Shown here: in pieces, positions 12,294-25,640 of the stretch
How the letters are laid out: each line of letters starts with the position of its first letter
How positions within the stretch are numbered: the stretch's first letter is position 1
From: Atrichornis clamosus
Taxonomy: Eukaryota; Chordata; Aves; Passeriformes; Menuridae
Assembly: GCA_013400975.1 (NCBI GenBank)
Contig: WBMZ01009439.1
Coordinates: forward strand, 62,001 to 126,000
Reading direction: 5' to 3'
DNA length: 64,000 bases
Position numbers and translations under genes: made by a program
Notes under the pieces: generated by a model
Databases searched by the model: none
Seen by the model: the letters and a program-made list of their open reading frames with translations, nothing else
Told to the model about the DNA's origin: nothing

Positions 12294-15200
12294 TAGCAGA
12301 GCCTCTCTCTCTCAGGAACTCAGGCCTCTCTCTTCACCTGTCTGTGAAGATCTGAAAGTCTAAAGAAATGCCTACATGCCTTCAGCTATCCCTCTCACAT
12401 CTATGCTCCAGCTGGTAAGGAATGGAAATGGTGGGAGATGCTACTGCCTCTTATTTCTCATCAGCAGCTGGTAGAGGAAGGACCCTGCTTTTGTAAGGCT
12501 GCACGCAGGGGAGGTGAGACACTTAGGATAATGATTTTGCCTGATGCTACTGTACCAGCCCCTGTGCTGGAAAGGATTGAGGACAATAACTTTCAGCAGA
12601 GGGACCATAGGCCATAGGCTGGGAAAGAGGGCAGGGTGAGAGTCCACGCCTGTAGCTGGCACAGAAATTTGGGAATGGACTATCTATCCAGAGTGGTCTA
12701 CAGACTGCCTCCCACCTCCCTCATCCATTGCCTTCAAGCTCAAAGGCTGCGGCAAAGTGCTAACACAGAGGCTCTAAAGGAGGCTTTATAGCAAGGCGTG
12801 AGATTTCTTACCTCATATAGACTGAGCAGAAAACAATATGGTAAGATTAGAGCAGAGAAAAAGACTCTGAATTTACTTTCTTTCTCTACCAATAAAACAG
12901 AGTTTTATCTTAATTTCAGCCCTACATGCATGAGTTTAGTATTCAGGCAAACAGATCTCCTGAACTGTGTTATCTTGGTGCTGTTGAAAATCCCGTAAAC
13001 CAGAAAGTACTAGATATCATTCCCCCACAGAAAACACAGTGGGGAATAAGCAAATAAAGTTGAAACAGATAAAGATCCAAGTATTGATCTCTGCTTGTGT
13101 TTCTTAATAGAGCGTAACTCCAAAGGAATATTGTAGTCATTGATGGAGGAGAAATCGAAATAATCTGGCTATCACTTTACATGTCTCTGTATTAGACAGG
13201 TCACGTAGGCTAAAGAGTGCTAGGGATTTGTGCAAAGTAACAACAGATTTTCATGAGGCGTATGGATTTACAGCTACAGAAAGCACTTAGCAGTGACTTC
13301 AACAGGGCTAGCACAGCTGTGGTTTTGTTGTGAACTCGGGCAGCTCCCCCACTCTTCTCTACTTACCTGAAATATGTGTTAGCTCACAGCTGCCAGCTGT
13401 GGGGTGTTCCCCCAAATGATTGGGATGAAGTTAACGCCAGAATTTTCCTCCTTATTTTCAGTGTGAAATTAGTACCAGAAGCCACATGTGAAGCCAGTAT
13501 TTTTCTAACATGACAATTTCATTGTATTTTCAAAAGTTTATTTGAAATTTTTTGGGAAGACTACTTTCATTATGCAATTAATTCATGGTAGTTCCTGGAG
13601 TTGCAGCTGTATCTGAGAAATAAGAATAGAAATCACATTTTGTTACTCATCACTGATGGTCACCACTCTCGTAGATAAAATGGTTTTATTACAGCTTTAC
13701 TTTGCTCAGATCACAGGACCTGTGGTTATAGGAAAGCAAAGTGGATTCCATCTGGCTCATACATTATCAACAATTGTTAACAGAGCTTCAGACACAAGGA
13801 CAGATTGCCAAGGCAGAAATGAAGACCTTGAGGACAAATGCAGTTTCATACCTGTAATTTAGAGTGCAGTTTGGCTCACAAAATCTTTGCAACGTGCAAT
13901 AAATGTAAGCATTTCAGATCAACTTTCAGTTGTAGTTTTCAGAGCCAGCAGCTAGGAAAAAATAATTTTGTACTTGTACTTTGAAAAAATTCTGATCTGA
14001 AAGCCCTCTGGACACTTTGAATACAGGGTAAGCATGATTCAGTTACTTTTCACTGTGCACAAACATCACCCTGATGGTTTACATTATTCATGCAAACAAG
14101 ATGCTGTAAATGCTGTCTCCTCCAGAGCCTCTTCGAGAGGAGTCTTCAGTTATGCCTAGGAAACCCTTCAGGCTCTCCTCTTGGATTTCATTTGCAAAGA
14201 AATTTTAAGAGTCTGCCTCGGCATTTGAGTGAGGACATATTCGTACAGTCACTTGTAGAAGCCCTGTTGAAGGCACAGGAAATCTGTGTGGGCACAGAAT
14301 ACTGACTACACTGGAGTAGTATTTCAGAACCTAAAAATATGTTTAACCTTCCAGCCACAGAGGCAGCCTGCAGAGTGGAGATGAATGCCTTCTCAGCTCG
14401 AGAGGCTTATGAGAAAGACTCACATGTTTAATAAACTGAGTCATGTAACAGAAGGCATATGTGGTTGGTGTTCTGCAAGCTGATCATAGTGAATTTCTAT
14501 ATATTTGTAAATCTGTAATTCATTTAGGGCAGTGGAGTGACATGCCTATTCTGAAAACTGCACTTTCTGAGTTGACTCCGTGGTGGTAGGGAAGATGGGG
14601 AAGGATATGGAACAAGCAGGAAAAGATTAAGGCTGATTAAGTTGGAAGGCAGGAATAAATTCCAATACCAAATCTCAGACAAAGTTCTTTATCAGGAAGG
14701 TCCTTCTTTCCTGTCCTTTCATGCAGTCTTTTAATTCATTAGGGCTTTTTGGTTGGTTGGTTGGTTGGTTGTTTTTTTTGTGCCAATAGCAGCACTATAA
14801 TCCTGTCACTGGCTGCAGAGCTCAGCAGCCCTGTAACCCCTGAAATAGCTTCACACCAAGAAATGTGGTTGTGGTACCTCCCTCTTAGTATTTTTCTGAA
14901 TGTGAGAAAGCAGTGGGCGGTAAATATAAAGTGATAACGGAAAAAATATTAGTGCTATTGACTGATCAGGGACTTGAGGAAACACTACCAGAAAATTAAC
15001 TGTAAATTCCTGCTTAACTCCCTTTGTTTTAACATGCTTTAAGTATAGAAATTTATTCCTGCATTGAGAGTTTTCCTGCTTCTGGCCCTATAGAACAGCC
15101 TGTTGCTCCAACTGCTCTTTTTTCACTTCTTGCACTCAACATGCTCTGCAAGAAAGTGAAGTCTATTTTTTTTCTAAGCTGATATCGAAACATAGGTTAT

Positions 15201-18200
15201 GGAATAACCAATTTTAAAATTGTATTTCATACACCATTGACTAGAAATTCTCATGGCTTCATTGCAATCCAGATCTCTTTTATTAAAAGGCATTCTCTCA
15301 GTCCCAGTGTGAGATCTTTCTGTATTGTGAGTTATTATACACTAAATATGTGTGCTAATCCAAATGAAACTAACTTCCCTTGAGTAATTTTATAGCCTAC
15401 AGTCAGTTGAATCTGGGCAGAAGGTAGAGAACCTGGATTAATGTACTGCTCTGTTTTGACTAAAATAAATAATTCATGTATGCTTCTTCAAAACAAAAAT
15501 ATTTATCCTTCAAGGCCAGCTGGAAAGGATTGCTTTTAATGAAGCTGCTATCTTTTTTCTAGCTTCCCTTTAAAAAAATAATGATTGAATTTTTATGAAC
15601 ATTCACTTCTGTTCTGCAATGTGCTGGTACACTTTTGTCCCTTACACAGTGTAGTGAGATTTCTACACCTAATCAAAGCCACTAAAATGTTATGGGCATT
15701 AAATTTGTGTTAATGAGGTGTTCATGAATGCAAGGAAGAACAATAGCCTGTCACTTCTTCATGAACTAATCTGACAATTTTGCTGTGCTTGGGGTACGAA
15801 ACAAAAAAACTGTAAAGAGGTTGTCATTAGTAAGATTTATAGCTGCAAAGGTTATGGTGATATAGGCCTGTTAGGATTACAATTAGATGTAAAAAAACAT
15901 CCTAAAGAGTACAGTTGCAGACAATTTATCTAATCAACTATATGGAAAGGACAATTTTCAGAGCTAGACCAGGAAAAAAATTCTGTTCTCCTGTGGTGTC
16001 ATTTACATGTGGTGCTAATGGTCTTGGTGATTCTTCTATAAATACAAATATACTTTGTTTCTCTGTAGCATTTTTTTTTCACCTTCAGCCTATGAATGAG
16101 ATGTATGTGTATGTTAAAAGTGTGAGGATTTGTTTATGCTGTCACTTATATTTCAAGATCCTTTAGTCTCATGCGTGCCTAGAGCCCTTGAACAAATAAG
16201 AGAGTTCATATTCCACAAAATACTTTTAAGAGTAGTTCTTCTTTTGTTCATAAAGTATGCATAATTATAAATAATTATGTATTCTAGCAAGCTGAGTAAG
16301 TGTCCATCTCTCTGAGAACTTTAGAAAATGCACTTGACATCCTAGATGTAGATCTGAGAATCTGATTGTCACTGAATATTGAAATAGTTATTGTAATCCA
16401 AGAAGATTAATTGCCTCTGTGAGTAAGCATCTAAAAGAACTAAGATTGTGTTAGAAAAAAATAATGGGGATTATCTTCTATGTGCTTCAGGGCATAGACT
16501 AATCTGTTGGAGGAAAAAATATAATTTAGTGACATATTGTTTCACGATGGTCTCATTTTGCATAGTTTATTTTCTCTGGAAACACTCAGCAATGGCCAAT
16601 ACCAAAAGCAAAAGTCTATTCCAACTTCAAGCTTGCATGAAGACTGTTTTTGTGTCTTCTTGTGTAAGGAATACATATTCTTCACTGCATGTGTATCTGA
16701 AAGCTATGGATTTACAAAAATTGTTTTTGGAATAGCTTTTCTAATGAATAGTTCTATGGATTAATGTTCTTTTTAGATGAAAATAGAATGAAAAAAAATG
16801 CAGGCATTCTCTACTGAAATCCAAAGACTGTGCAGTAAGCGACTGGAAAGCATAACACTGGAACACAACCTAATTCAGCTTTAATCACAGCAAGCAAAGT
16901 TTTTCTCTGTCTCATTGCCATTACCTTCTGTGGTAGAGAAGGAATAAACAGGTACTGAAGATATTTCTGAGTGAAGTGCTGCAGTCTGTGTTAAATGGGA
17001 CACCAGGCTCCTTTTGCATTTTTAAACTATGAAACTGTGAAAAATTAATTCACATTCCCTCAAAACTTGGAAAATGAAGGCCTGCAGGTCTGTTTTCTCA
17101 CCCAGGAATAAAATTTTGGGCAGAAAGTATGTATCCTTTAGTCAAAGTGCTGTACAAGATTGTGCATAAAACTGCATACCTTGAGGGTATAAATTACCCA
17201 TAATGAAGAAACCTCTTGAGGCATCTACTAGGCATTTTAGTCTTTGAGAGCTTAAAAGTTATCTTAGAAAATGAGTGCAAATGTGATAAACTGTCATTCA
17301 CCTCCTTTGAGTTGCTCTATAATTCCTCCCATCTTTTCTTCAGACCTATTTTTTTCCAAAGAGTTATGCCAATAACTTTTGATTCCTTGTGTGGATGCCC
17401 ATGCTATTCTGTAAGTGCCTTCTTTTTCAGTTCCGTTCCTAATTTAAACATCTTTCCAATTTGCATAAGTTGTGAATAAAACCATTTGGTTTTATTTTTG
17501 AAAAAGTGCCTATAAAATGTCACACTGCTATATCTATTTGGCCTACATTCACCTTTTAATGGTTCTGGTTATGCAAGCTTGCCAGAATAAGAAAAATATT
17601 GGAAACTGGCTGCTGAGAAATATTTTAATCAAAGAACATAATATTTCAGAACTACCTGTAACTCTTTGGACTCTATAGACAATGAGGGCAAGTTTTGTTC
17701 TCATCTGCCGTTAACCATTTAGATGTTTAGCAATGAGTGATTCTTTTTTAACATTAATTGTGTGGAGGTTGTCTTGAGGGTTTTTTTGTAGGCGATGGAG
17801 AAGGACCAGGCACTTCCAGCAAAATGTGTATCCAATTTATTTTCTGATTAAATGAATCACTCTTGGGAACAGACCTGCATTCCCCTTTCTAAATTACAGA
17901 GGGACCATTAGTGTCAACCATATGTCTACGTTTTAGATTACGAAAGTGAGATGAGAGGAATCTCACACACAGAGTCGAGGTATTTCTTAAGGCACTCAGT
18001 AGGCATTTCTGACTAGATCTTGTTTACCTTAGGGTTATCACTACTTCAAGACTGTAACTTTAAACCAGGGTTTTGGATTGCCTAAAAACACAGTCAATGC
18101 AGTTAAAATTGTTAAGGCATAAGCTGCCCTCAGTGGGGAAATGTACGGAAATCAGAGACAACATAAACTAATAGAGATCCTAGCATTTCATCTCAAAATC

Positions 18201-21200
18201 TAACTTGGATATCTTGCTTTTATGCCCAGTGCAGTAACATCCTTTTGAAAAATGACTTTCTATTACGTGTAAGTACCTCTTTTGGCAGTGGTGATAGATA
18301 CTGACCACGAACCTAAATATATTTGTTCTGTCTACATGATTTTACATTTCATGTTGTTACGTAATAGCATTTAAGAGCCTTACAGAGAAGTGATGAGGGA
18401 AGGTTTTTTCCCCATTTTCTGGCACACCCTCCTTTCATTTTTTCTTAAGTCCATGTTTCTGTTGCCTGTACTGTGCCTGTTATCATGGTCAGTTATATCC
18501 TAAATCTCTGCTAACTCTCTGTGATCCTAGGGGTTTCTCTGTAAAGGTCTCTTTGCAGGGTAGGAAATCTAGGACTCAAACTCTGGGTTTTGTTTGATTT
18601 AGAAGATGATACCTGAACCCCCTGTTTTTAAATGTGACAGGGCCTGACAAAGCCTTAATCAGTTTCTCCTCTTGTGTTTTTCCATGGTGATCAGTGAAAG
18701 AAAAACTTAATTGAAAACTGTGGTCATAAAACTCATGGAAAGTGGCAAAATATGACAATACATTAAATTTATTTTTATTCTTGTTTTTATGTGTAGAAAT
18801 GGTCAAACTTCATGTCAACAATGGCCCTATAGTATTATTTCCACTGCATTGGTGAAAAATAATATCCAAGTGAAGGCCTTTAAATGTTCTGTGTAATGAA
18901 ATATAAACCTTTTCATATAATGATAATTCAATAAGTATACTTACCCACATAAAAATGTTGTGCTTTGTAATATAGTTCTCATCTGTTCATATGAAATGAA
19001 GTCTTTGAATTTGGTAATAAATATTTTCTGTAGAAAAAGTTTCCAACAGCTTCCAGCCTGACTGCACTGATTAGGTACAAGAGAGAATTATGACTGGCAG
19101 GTAGGATTATTTTTAATACAAACTTATATGTAAGGGACATAGGCTGTATATTTTCAAAGTGTGCTGTAATGAGGCCAACTGATGAGATGGCATCCCATGT
19201 AAAGGTTGTATGAGGGTCAGTAGAGGCTGATTTTTCCCATCTTTGGCCACCACGCAGGTCAGGGTTTCTTTCTGAGAGACTGACCCATAAAATCATATGC
19301 TTTCCTACTAGGGAGACACTTGGTAATCCCTAGCTGTCTGTCTGTTGGGGGGAGATTCTAGCTCTTGGAAAAGGTTTCTGGCTTTCTCTTGTTGCCTTTT
19401 CTGCACAAATCTCTTCCAGACACAGGCACAGGTTGTCCTTTCTCTGTCTAGAGTATCCTAATTTATGTTCTCCCATTCATTGGTGGTTATAGTTCCTTCT
19501 TGGAGTACCCAAGTTGTGGATAGTGAATGGTCTGAGGAGCTGATCTTACTGTCTCAATAACATTTAATTGTGTATACCATATCAGAATGGTATGTTATAT
19601 TTAAGTGCTTAATCTTAATTGTCATTCTACATTTGACTTGTGCCTCTCTGTCCACAAATTCTTCCCTGAGAGATTGTTGGCACACTCCCAGAACAGCTTT
19701 CAGAACCTTTGGTAAGACAAGCCCATTAACAGTGCTGTGGTTGGGATGTTTGATGCAATCCTGAACGTCAGTAATGAACTGAACTGCATGAAATCTGCTT
19801 AATATAGGCAGTAACCTTTGTCACAGGAAGGGACTATTTTAATAATGGCATAAACCCACTTTTGCCTAGTGCTCCAAATTCATCTGGGCCAGAAGAGGTA
19901 GGTGAGATTCCCAGCAGGAGTTAACTTCCAGAGTGGAATGGTGCTTGGCTTGAGGTAGGTTCTCTTTCAGGAGTTACAATATAATTTTCTTCTGAGCCTC
20001 TGCTAGACCTGTGGCACTAAGGATATTCAGCAATACAGCTGGAGAGATGCAAGAGTTAGTAGTGTCTTGGAGCATGGCAGTCTCATTGACACCTGGGATG
20101 ACCTGTAAAATTCTCTTGAGGTTTTGTCACTCATGAGTAATGTAAGACACTTTAAAACCAAGACTCCCAATTCTTTTATATGCATCCTGGATCTTTATTT
20201 TTTACGCTTACCTTCTGTCATTTCACTGAACAACTAACCTCTTCTTCACCTGGAAATGTTTCAATGCTGTTCATTAAACAGTTGTGTGTAAGAAAACTGA
20301 AAGTATGAATTTATAATACAAACTTTTTAAAATCTTGGACTTCACTGTCTTTGCTGATTCAAAGTTAACAGGTTTAATAAAAAAAAAAATCAAATTCTTT
20401 ATTTTTTCTGAGGTGCAGTGTGTCAGCAAGTATAATCCATTTCTTTATTTGGTGTATTTTAATATCTTCCCCAGGTGTAATTCAGATATTTAGTATCCTA
20501 TGAGTGTTTCTGTCTCAACAGCAGTATCTCATTTGACCTCAAATTGGAAAGGCTCCTCCTGGAAATGTGAAAAGGCTGGAAGGCTGATGCTTAAAGTAAA
20601 GGAGATCGAACAATCTTTCTGTAATGATTGCAGTGCCCATCAGTGCTGAGTGAATGAGAGCGGCATTGCTAACAGCAGCAGTGAACATTTGCTCTAAGGA
20701 CACAGTTCAGAGCAGACAGCTGAGTGACTCTGCAGATGGATAATGCAAGGTTAGGCTGCTTGTTGGCTGCTTCCCCCCCGCCTTTTTTTTCATCATACAG
20801 ATAATCTCTTCCATAGCTCTCCTGAGAATAATTCCGCTAAACTTGTGCCATGCCTGAGGCAGAAAGGAGCTCCAGTAAAGCATGTGTATTGCATTGGTGG
20901 AATCAAGTAATTCCTCTTTTATGCCATAATAAAAGTTAGGCAACTGGGCAGGAAACAGGCAAAGAAACTTTACTGTCAATTACGGCCATTTTCCCCAGCT
21001 TTAATTTTGGGTAGGGGGTTGGCTGATATTTACAACTCAGCTGTTAAAACATTCATGTCTGTAGTGACAAGAGCTGCTGACTGTTACACATGCAGCAGGA
21101 AGATGCCCCTCTTCAGCTGCAGTGCCTCAGCAAGCTTGCTTATCTCTAGCTGGGCTATATTATAAAGCATCAGTGTCAGCTCTCAAAAAGGGACTGTGTC

Positions 21201-22929
21201 TAATCTCCTTTGAAAAGTATTTTGTTTTCATTGTTCAAGAAAAATGGTCACAGAGTTGTGTGTCTGTGGTGAGGCTTTTGTTTTAAGCTTAGCTGTGCAG
21301 AGCAAAGCTTAAGTCAGGTACAGCCTCAGTGACAGATCATGATGTCTGATTATTGTCCTTTTATAACTATTAGCTTTAAAAGACTTACTCCTGATAATGT
21401 CCCTAGTTAAATTTAAAGACAAACCCCATCTCTGAGCACTTTTTAATGAAATAGAGTAAAACAACTAACCTACTTCAGCAGCTACTTACAGAAAAAAAAA
21501 TCTGATATATTCAATTAGTTTGTAGGTAATAACTCAAATGTTCTCATGGTTTTGTTTTGCATTATCTATTCACTATAAACATACACTAATCAGTGGTGAA
21601 AGGAGAGTGTGTGTCAGCTGAGAATTGGAAAGTGGTAAATGATATACACATGATTCAGACTACCTGTGCTGTAACAACCTCATTGTGCAAGCATTTCAGG
21701 ATTCCTGAGCACAGTGAATGTGTGGTCTCTGCTGTTTGGATGGCCTCGGCTGGGTTGCTAATTGTTCTTAGCTAACCTGTGTGCCCACGGGCTAGTAAGT
21801 GACAAGAGCAAACGCAGGAGGAAGTGCAGGAGGTGTGGCTATTTCATTTAAAAATGTAGCCACTCAGAAGAAAGAGTGATGGTGCTCTTCTGCATAAAAT
21901 ATTTTATCACTGGGTGATGGAGATGTGGGTCAATTCCTTCCTCAGCCTGGTAGTGTTCAAAGACATGTCTCAGGAGCATGCCATGAGCACTGGGTGTGGG
22001 ATGGTTACGGAAGGGTTCCCCAAGAGCTGAGTTGCTCTTAGATTTTCCTGTCTCTTCTGTTTGAGTGCAGAATGAAGACTAACATGTCTGTATTTGTGTT
22101 GCTGTGTTTGCAAGGTCCATGATACAAGAGAAAACAAGCACGGGGAGCACATCTCAGCTCAGTGCCAGGGCTTCTGAGAGGAGTAAGAGGAGTGAGTGCA
22201 GATCCTGCTCCCTCTGTCTCTTCACACTTTACCAATGATAGTGCACAGACATTGGACATGACGTAGATGTGCACAGCACTGCCTTAAAGAGTGAGTCAGT
22301 GATCATGTGTTACAGGAACGGCTAAGAGCAGGAGCCTGGCCCAGGGCAGAGGTCACCTGTCCTCTGGGGACATGTCCCTCCAGCAGCAGGGCTTGACCAG
22401 CTCAACAGGGATGTGAGTACAGGAAATGGCCGTGGTGGCTGGAGGAGTGCTTGTGGTGAGACTCATCCCGAGTCTCAGTCCTGCAAAGGATTTGTTGTAT
22501 CGCAAGGGTTTTTGAGCCTCTTTGTATCACCAACTGTATTTCAGTAAGGAAATTGGCCCTCACACTACGTGTCCTTCTCTTCCCAGCAATGTGGCTTATG
22601 CCTCTTTCCTTGAATTTACACGTCTTTCTTTGATGGTTGTAATAATTGCTTACAAGGAAAACAAACATTACAAAGACAAGAATAATAACGTGTGATCTAT
22701 GTTCAAATATTTGTGTGCCTACAGATATAGTTCAATATTTAGGATTTTAGCCCTTTCCTTTAATGAACACAACTTTTAAGAACACAGTTAGTACTGCTAT
22801 GTATGCAAGCAAAGGAACTGCAGTTTCAGCTGATCACATTTGTCATGTTATGCAATGAAATTTCCTCTTCCAAGGATATTACTATCCTCATCAGCAATAA
22901 AGCATGTGTAACATTTTTACTTAATGCTT
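12294..22929. other. 10.6 kb of unique non-coding DNA, no gene seen
   Basis: AT-rich throughout. All open frames are below about 105 codons and unassigned. No LTR ends, CR1 termini, tRNA or rRNA were recognised. A (GGTT)n tract at 14751-14770 is the only clear simple repeat. Blocks at about 20640-20990 and 21060-21240 have more mixed composition and could be conserved non-coding elements, but that cannot be shown from one sequence. Confidence 0.65.
14751..14770. repeat. (GGTT)n microsatellite
   Basis: Five perfect GGTT units followed by a T-run. Confidence 0.85.
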
Positions 22930-23030
22930 GTAATGTTTGTTGCCCAGGGTCCCCAGCCAAGACTGGGGACCCCCACTGTGCTAAGTGCTGTATAAACATG
23001 CACAACTTAAGGAAAGATGTGACCTGAAAA
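22930..23030 (+). repeat. Relic of an ancient amniote interspersed repeat
   Basis: The stretch GTGCTAAGTGCTGTATAAAC (22978-22997), preceded by GGGACCCCCACT, closely resembles a repeat tail common in turtles and other amniotes whose consensus, from memory, reads CCCATTGTGCTAGGCGCTGTACAAACAC. The upstream part also fits. A perfect 10-bp inverted repeat with a 6-nt loop (22947-22956 and 22963-22972) lies inside it. The family name (an L3/CR1-like LINE tail or an old SINE) is uncertain. Confidence 0.5.
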
Positions 23031-23338
23031 GAGAGACAAAGGAGAAAATAAAATAAATCTGTTTTGAGATGAGACATATTTCCACTGTTTATCTGTTGTC
23101 ATAAGTGGTAGGTGGTCTATTTATGCTTCAAGCCATCATTCATTATAGGACTTCTTTTTATAGACAAAACTGCAAAGATGGATTCTGAGCAATGATTTAG
23201 ATTAAAAAAGGATATGTGTGTATATATTGATTAAGGAATTCAGTGTTGAAGTTTTTTCTGGGCAGGAAGCTTGGAGTCTTCTAGAGCATCTGGGAGCTCA
23301 GTGGAAGATTTAAGTTATAAATTGCAGTGTGTTGTACT

Positions 23339-23510
23339 TAGAATCATAGCAGGGTTTGGATTGGAAGCGACCCTTAAAGGTCATCTAGTCCAACCCCTCT
23401 GCAATGAGGAGGGACGTCTTCAACTGGTTCAGTTTGTCCACAGCCCAGTCCAACCTGACCTTGAATGTTTCCAGGGATGGAGCATCTACCACCTCAACTG
23501 GGAAGGTGGG
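23339..23510 (-). mobile_element. CR1 LINE 3' end fragment
   Basis: It begins with TAGAATCATAGCAGG, the reverse complement of the CR1 terminus. It continues with GGTCATCTAGTCCAACCCC and GTTTCCAGGGATGG, hallmark CR1 3' UTR and ORF-end sequence in antisense. The match fades after about 23505. Overlapping plus-strand frames here are translations of antisense CR1. Confidence 0.92.
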
Positions 23511-23680
23511 CTGGGAAAATTGCTTTGAGATACGACATTTTCACTTGGTTGGACAGATATTGCACAACACACGCAGATCTCTCCCAAAGGGGTAGATAAG
23601 AGAGAAGGGCTCACAAGTGTGCTGTCACTGTGTTACTCAGTGCACGTCTGGTAGCAGTGAAGACCCAGTGGTGCGGCTTG

Positions 23681-23697
23681 CAGCAGCAGCAGCAGCA
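23681..23697. repeat. (CAG)n short tract
   Basis: Five to six CAG units. On the minus strand they give a run of cysteine codons in one frame. No coding context supports translation. Confidence 0.8.
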
Positions 23698-25189
23698 AGA
23701 GTGACAGGGAGTGTGGTGTTGAATTTTTAGCAGTGTCAGATAACGTGGAGAGCACTGAGTTTTCTGTTTTGTCTGCTCATGGATGATGATGAGACATCCA
23801 AGGGAAAGTGTGCAGCACGTAGGGAGATAAAAAATGGCAAAATCCAGTGATGATAAGAAACACAACTTTTGCAATGTTAGAGAGCTCGTATTGTATTGAA
23901 AGGGAAAATTTAAACCACTGGCAGCTCAACTGCAGATAAACCCACCGAATTACTGACACCATTTAAGATTAATTTTGGTTTTTCTACTAATAATCCAAGT
24001 ACAAGAAAGATAATTAAGTCTGGGAGATTATTTTATTACTTGATTTCAAAACTTTTAAGTGCTTTATTTAGATTTTGGATATGAAAGTACTTACAGACCT
24101 ATATTGGCTGAAAGCAGGGACTAAAAACTTGACTGCAGAATTTGGAAAGTTTTTCCAAAAGTGGTTGTCAGTATGACAACTATACTATCACAAAAATACA
24201 GGGATTGTTTTGTTAGGATTACTTGATTTTCAGTGTTAACACAACCTACAATTTAATTTCACTATTTTCTACCAGCAACAGGGACAAGTTAATTTTTTTG
24301 TTTTGTTCCATTTTTCCTTCTGGTTACAAAGACATCTCAGAGGGTCTGCCAAAGGTTAAATGATCATGTTGTTGGTAAGTGATTTCTTATTAATGGGTGG
24401 GTTTTTTTTTCCATTTATCCATTCATTTAATTTAATTAATTTGTTTTTCTGACTAATTTTTAAATTTGTTTCAGAGACAGGAGCATAAATAAGGGGAGAA
24501 ACCAAAACCCATCTCTTTGAGACAGAAATCTATGGAGTGTCTTTCTGGAAATATTTGAGAGACGCTGAGATACAAGCACACCAAATCTCATCAGTCTCTA
24601 TTGTTTCATCTAAAGAAATAAGGCTGAAATACAGACTATCTAACAGAAGATACTCTTCTGTTAATTTTAACATTTAATACAGCACTGTGAGTCTGAGGGA
24701 GGAAAAGAAGAATTTTGCTGTAATATCTATGATGTTGCTGAAGGCTGAGACCAAAAGCAGTGACGAAGAGAGCCACAGGTGATACAAGAGTTCTGCCATG
24801 CCTAAACTACTAATTCTTCTGTTATCTGATCTGTGCCACCTGGCAGAGTTGATAACTGGTGTTCTGTACAGAAAATAACTTTTTCCAGAAAAAATTAGAA
24901 ATGTTGTCTTCTCTTACTTTAGATGAAGATGCAACAAACATTTCTCTGACAGAGATGGTGTATGAAGTTACCTGTATATTAGAAATACTAATAACAAAAA
25001 ATGTACAAGTGTAGAATTCTATCTGTATCAGTTCGTACTCAAATTAACTTTAGGAATTTAATGTATGGGAATGGAGCTGAAAACACAACTAGGCTTTTTC
25101 TGTATTTTTAAAAATATAGTTTGGAGCATTAACAGAAATTTTCTTAGGAAAATTAGATTAATAAAGAGGTGTCTTCACTTTTTAAAATG
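23698..25189. other. Unique non-coding DNA, no gene seen
   Basis: AT-rich, with T-runs near 24292-24316 and 24400. Only short unassigned frames and no recognised repeat. Confidence 0.65.
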
Positions 25190-25640
25190 CCAAGGGGATT
25201 TAACTCCTCTTCAGCCTTGGAGGTTAGTACAAAGGATTTATTTGGACTTTCAAAAGCCTCTAACATAGTGTCTCATAAAATTGTTAAAAAGCTACTCACC
25301 TGAAGGGCCATCACAGATGGCAAATAATGACAAATGAAGATGAAAATACTAATTTTCAACATGACAAAATGTGATCAATTTTTTGTCCTGGGTGTCTCTG
25401 AGGACAAAAAAGAAGTGGCCAAAACTAAACTATATAGCAGGATTTTGTGACAAGTGTAGTACAGAGAGTGCAAGTGATAGTAATGCAATATCTTTCATTG
25501 CTGGTCACACTGGGTTTGGCTCTGGTAGCCTTATTTTTATAAACAAGAATTTTAGAAGGTAAGGAGGTGATAAGAAGCAGGAGATAAACCTTATGAGAGA
25601 AGACCAGATTTTATTCTCGTGGCTTAGACCTCTAAAACAA
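25190..25640 (+). mobile_element. Probable old CR1-type LINE remnant (reverse-transcriptase region)
   Basis: Near 25235-25290 the translation includes IYLDFQK followed, after a frameshift, by a SHKI-like piece. This resembles the conserved CR1/L2 reverse-transcriptase motif YLDFSKAFDTVSH. Further on, AACAAGAATTTTAGAAGGTA (25541-25560) resembles a stretch of old reptile-type CR1 ORF2. The sequence between is poorly alignable and full of stops. The call is weak but the order and orientation of the two pieces agree. Confidence 0.4.

Noticed and set aside
23611..23874. Cysteine-rich minus-strand frame with a run of C residues
   Set aside because: The cysteine run is translation of a short (CAG)n tract in antisense; no cysteine-spacing motif elsewhere in the frame.
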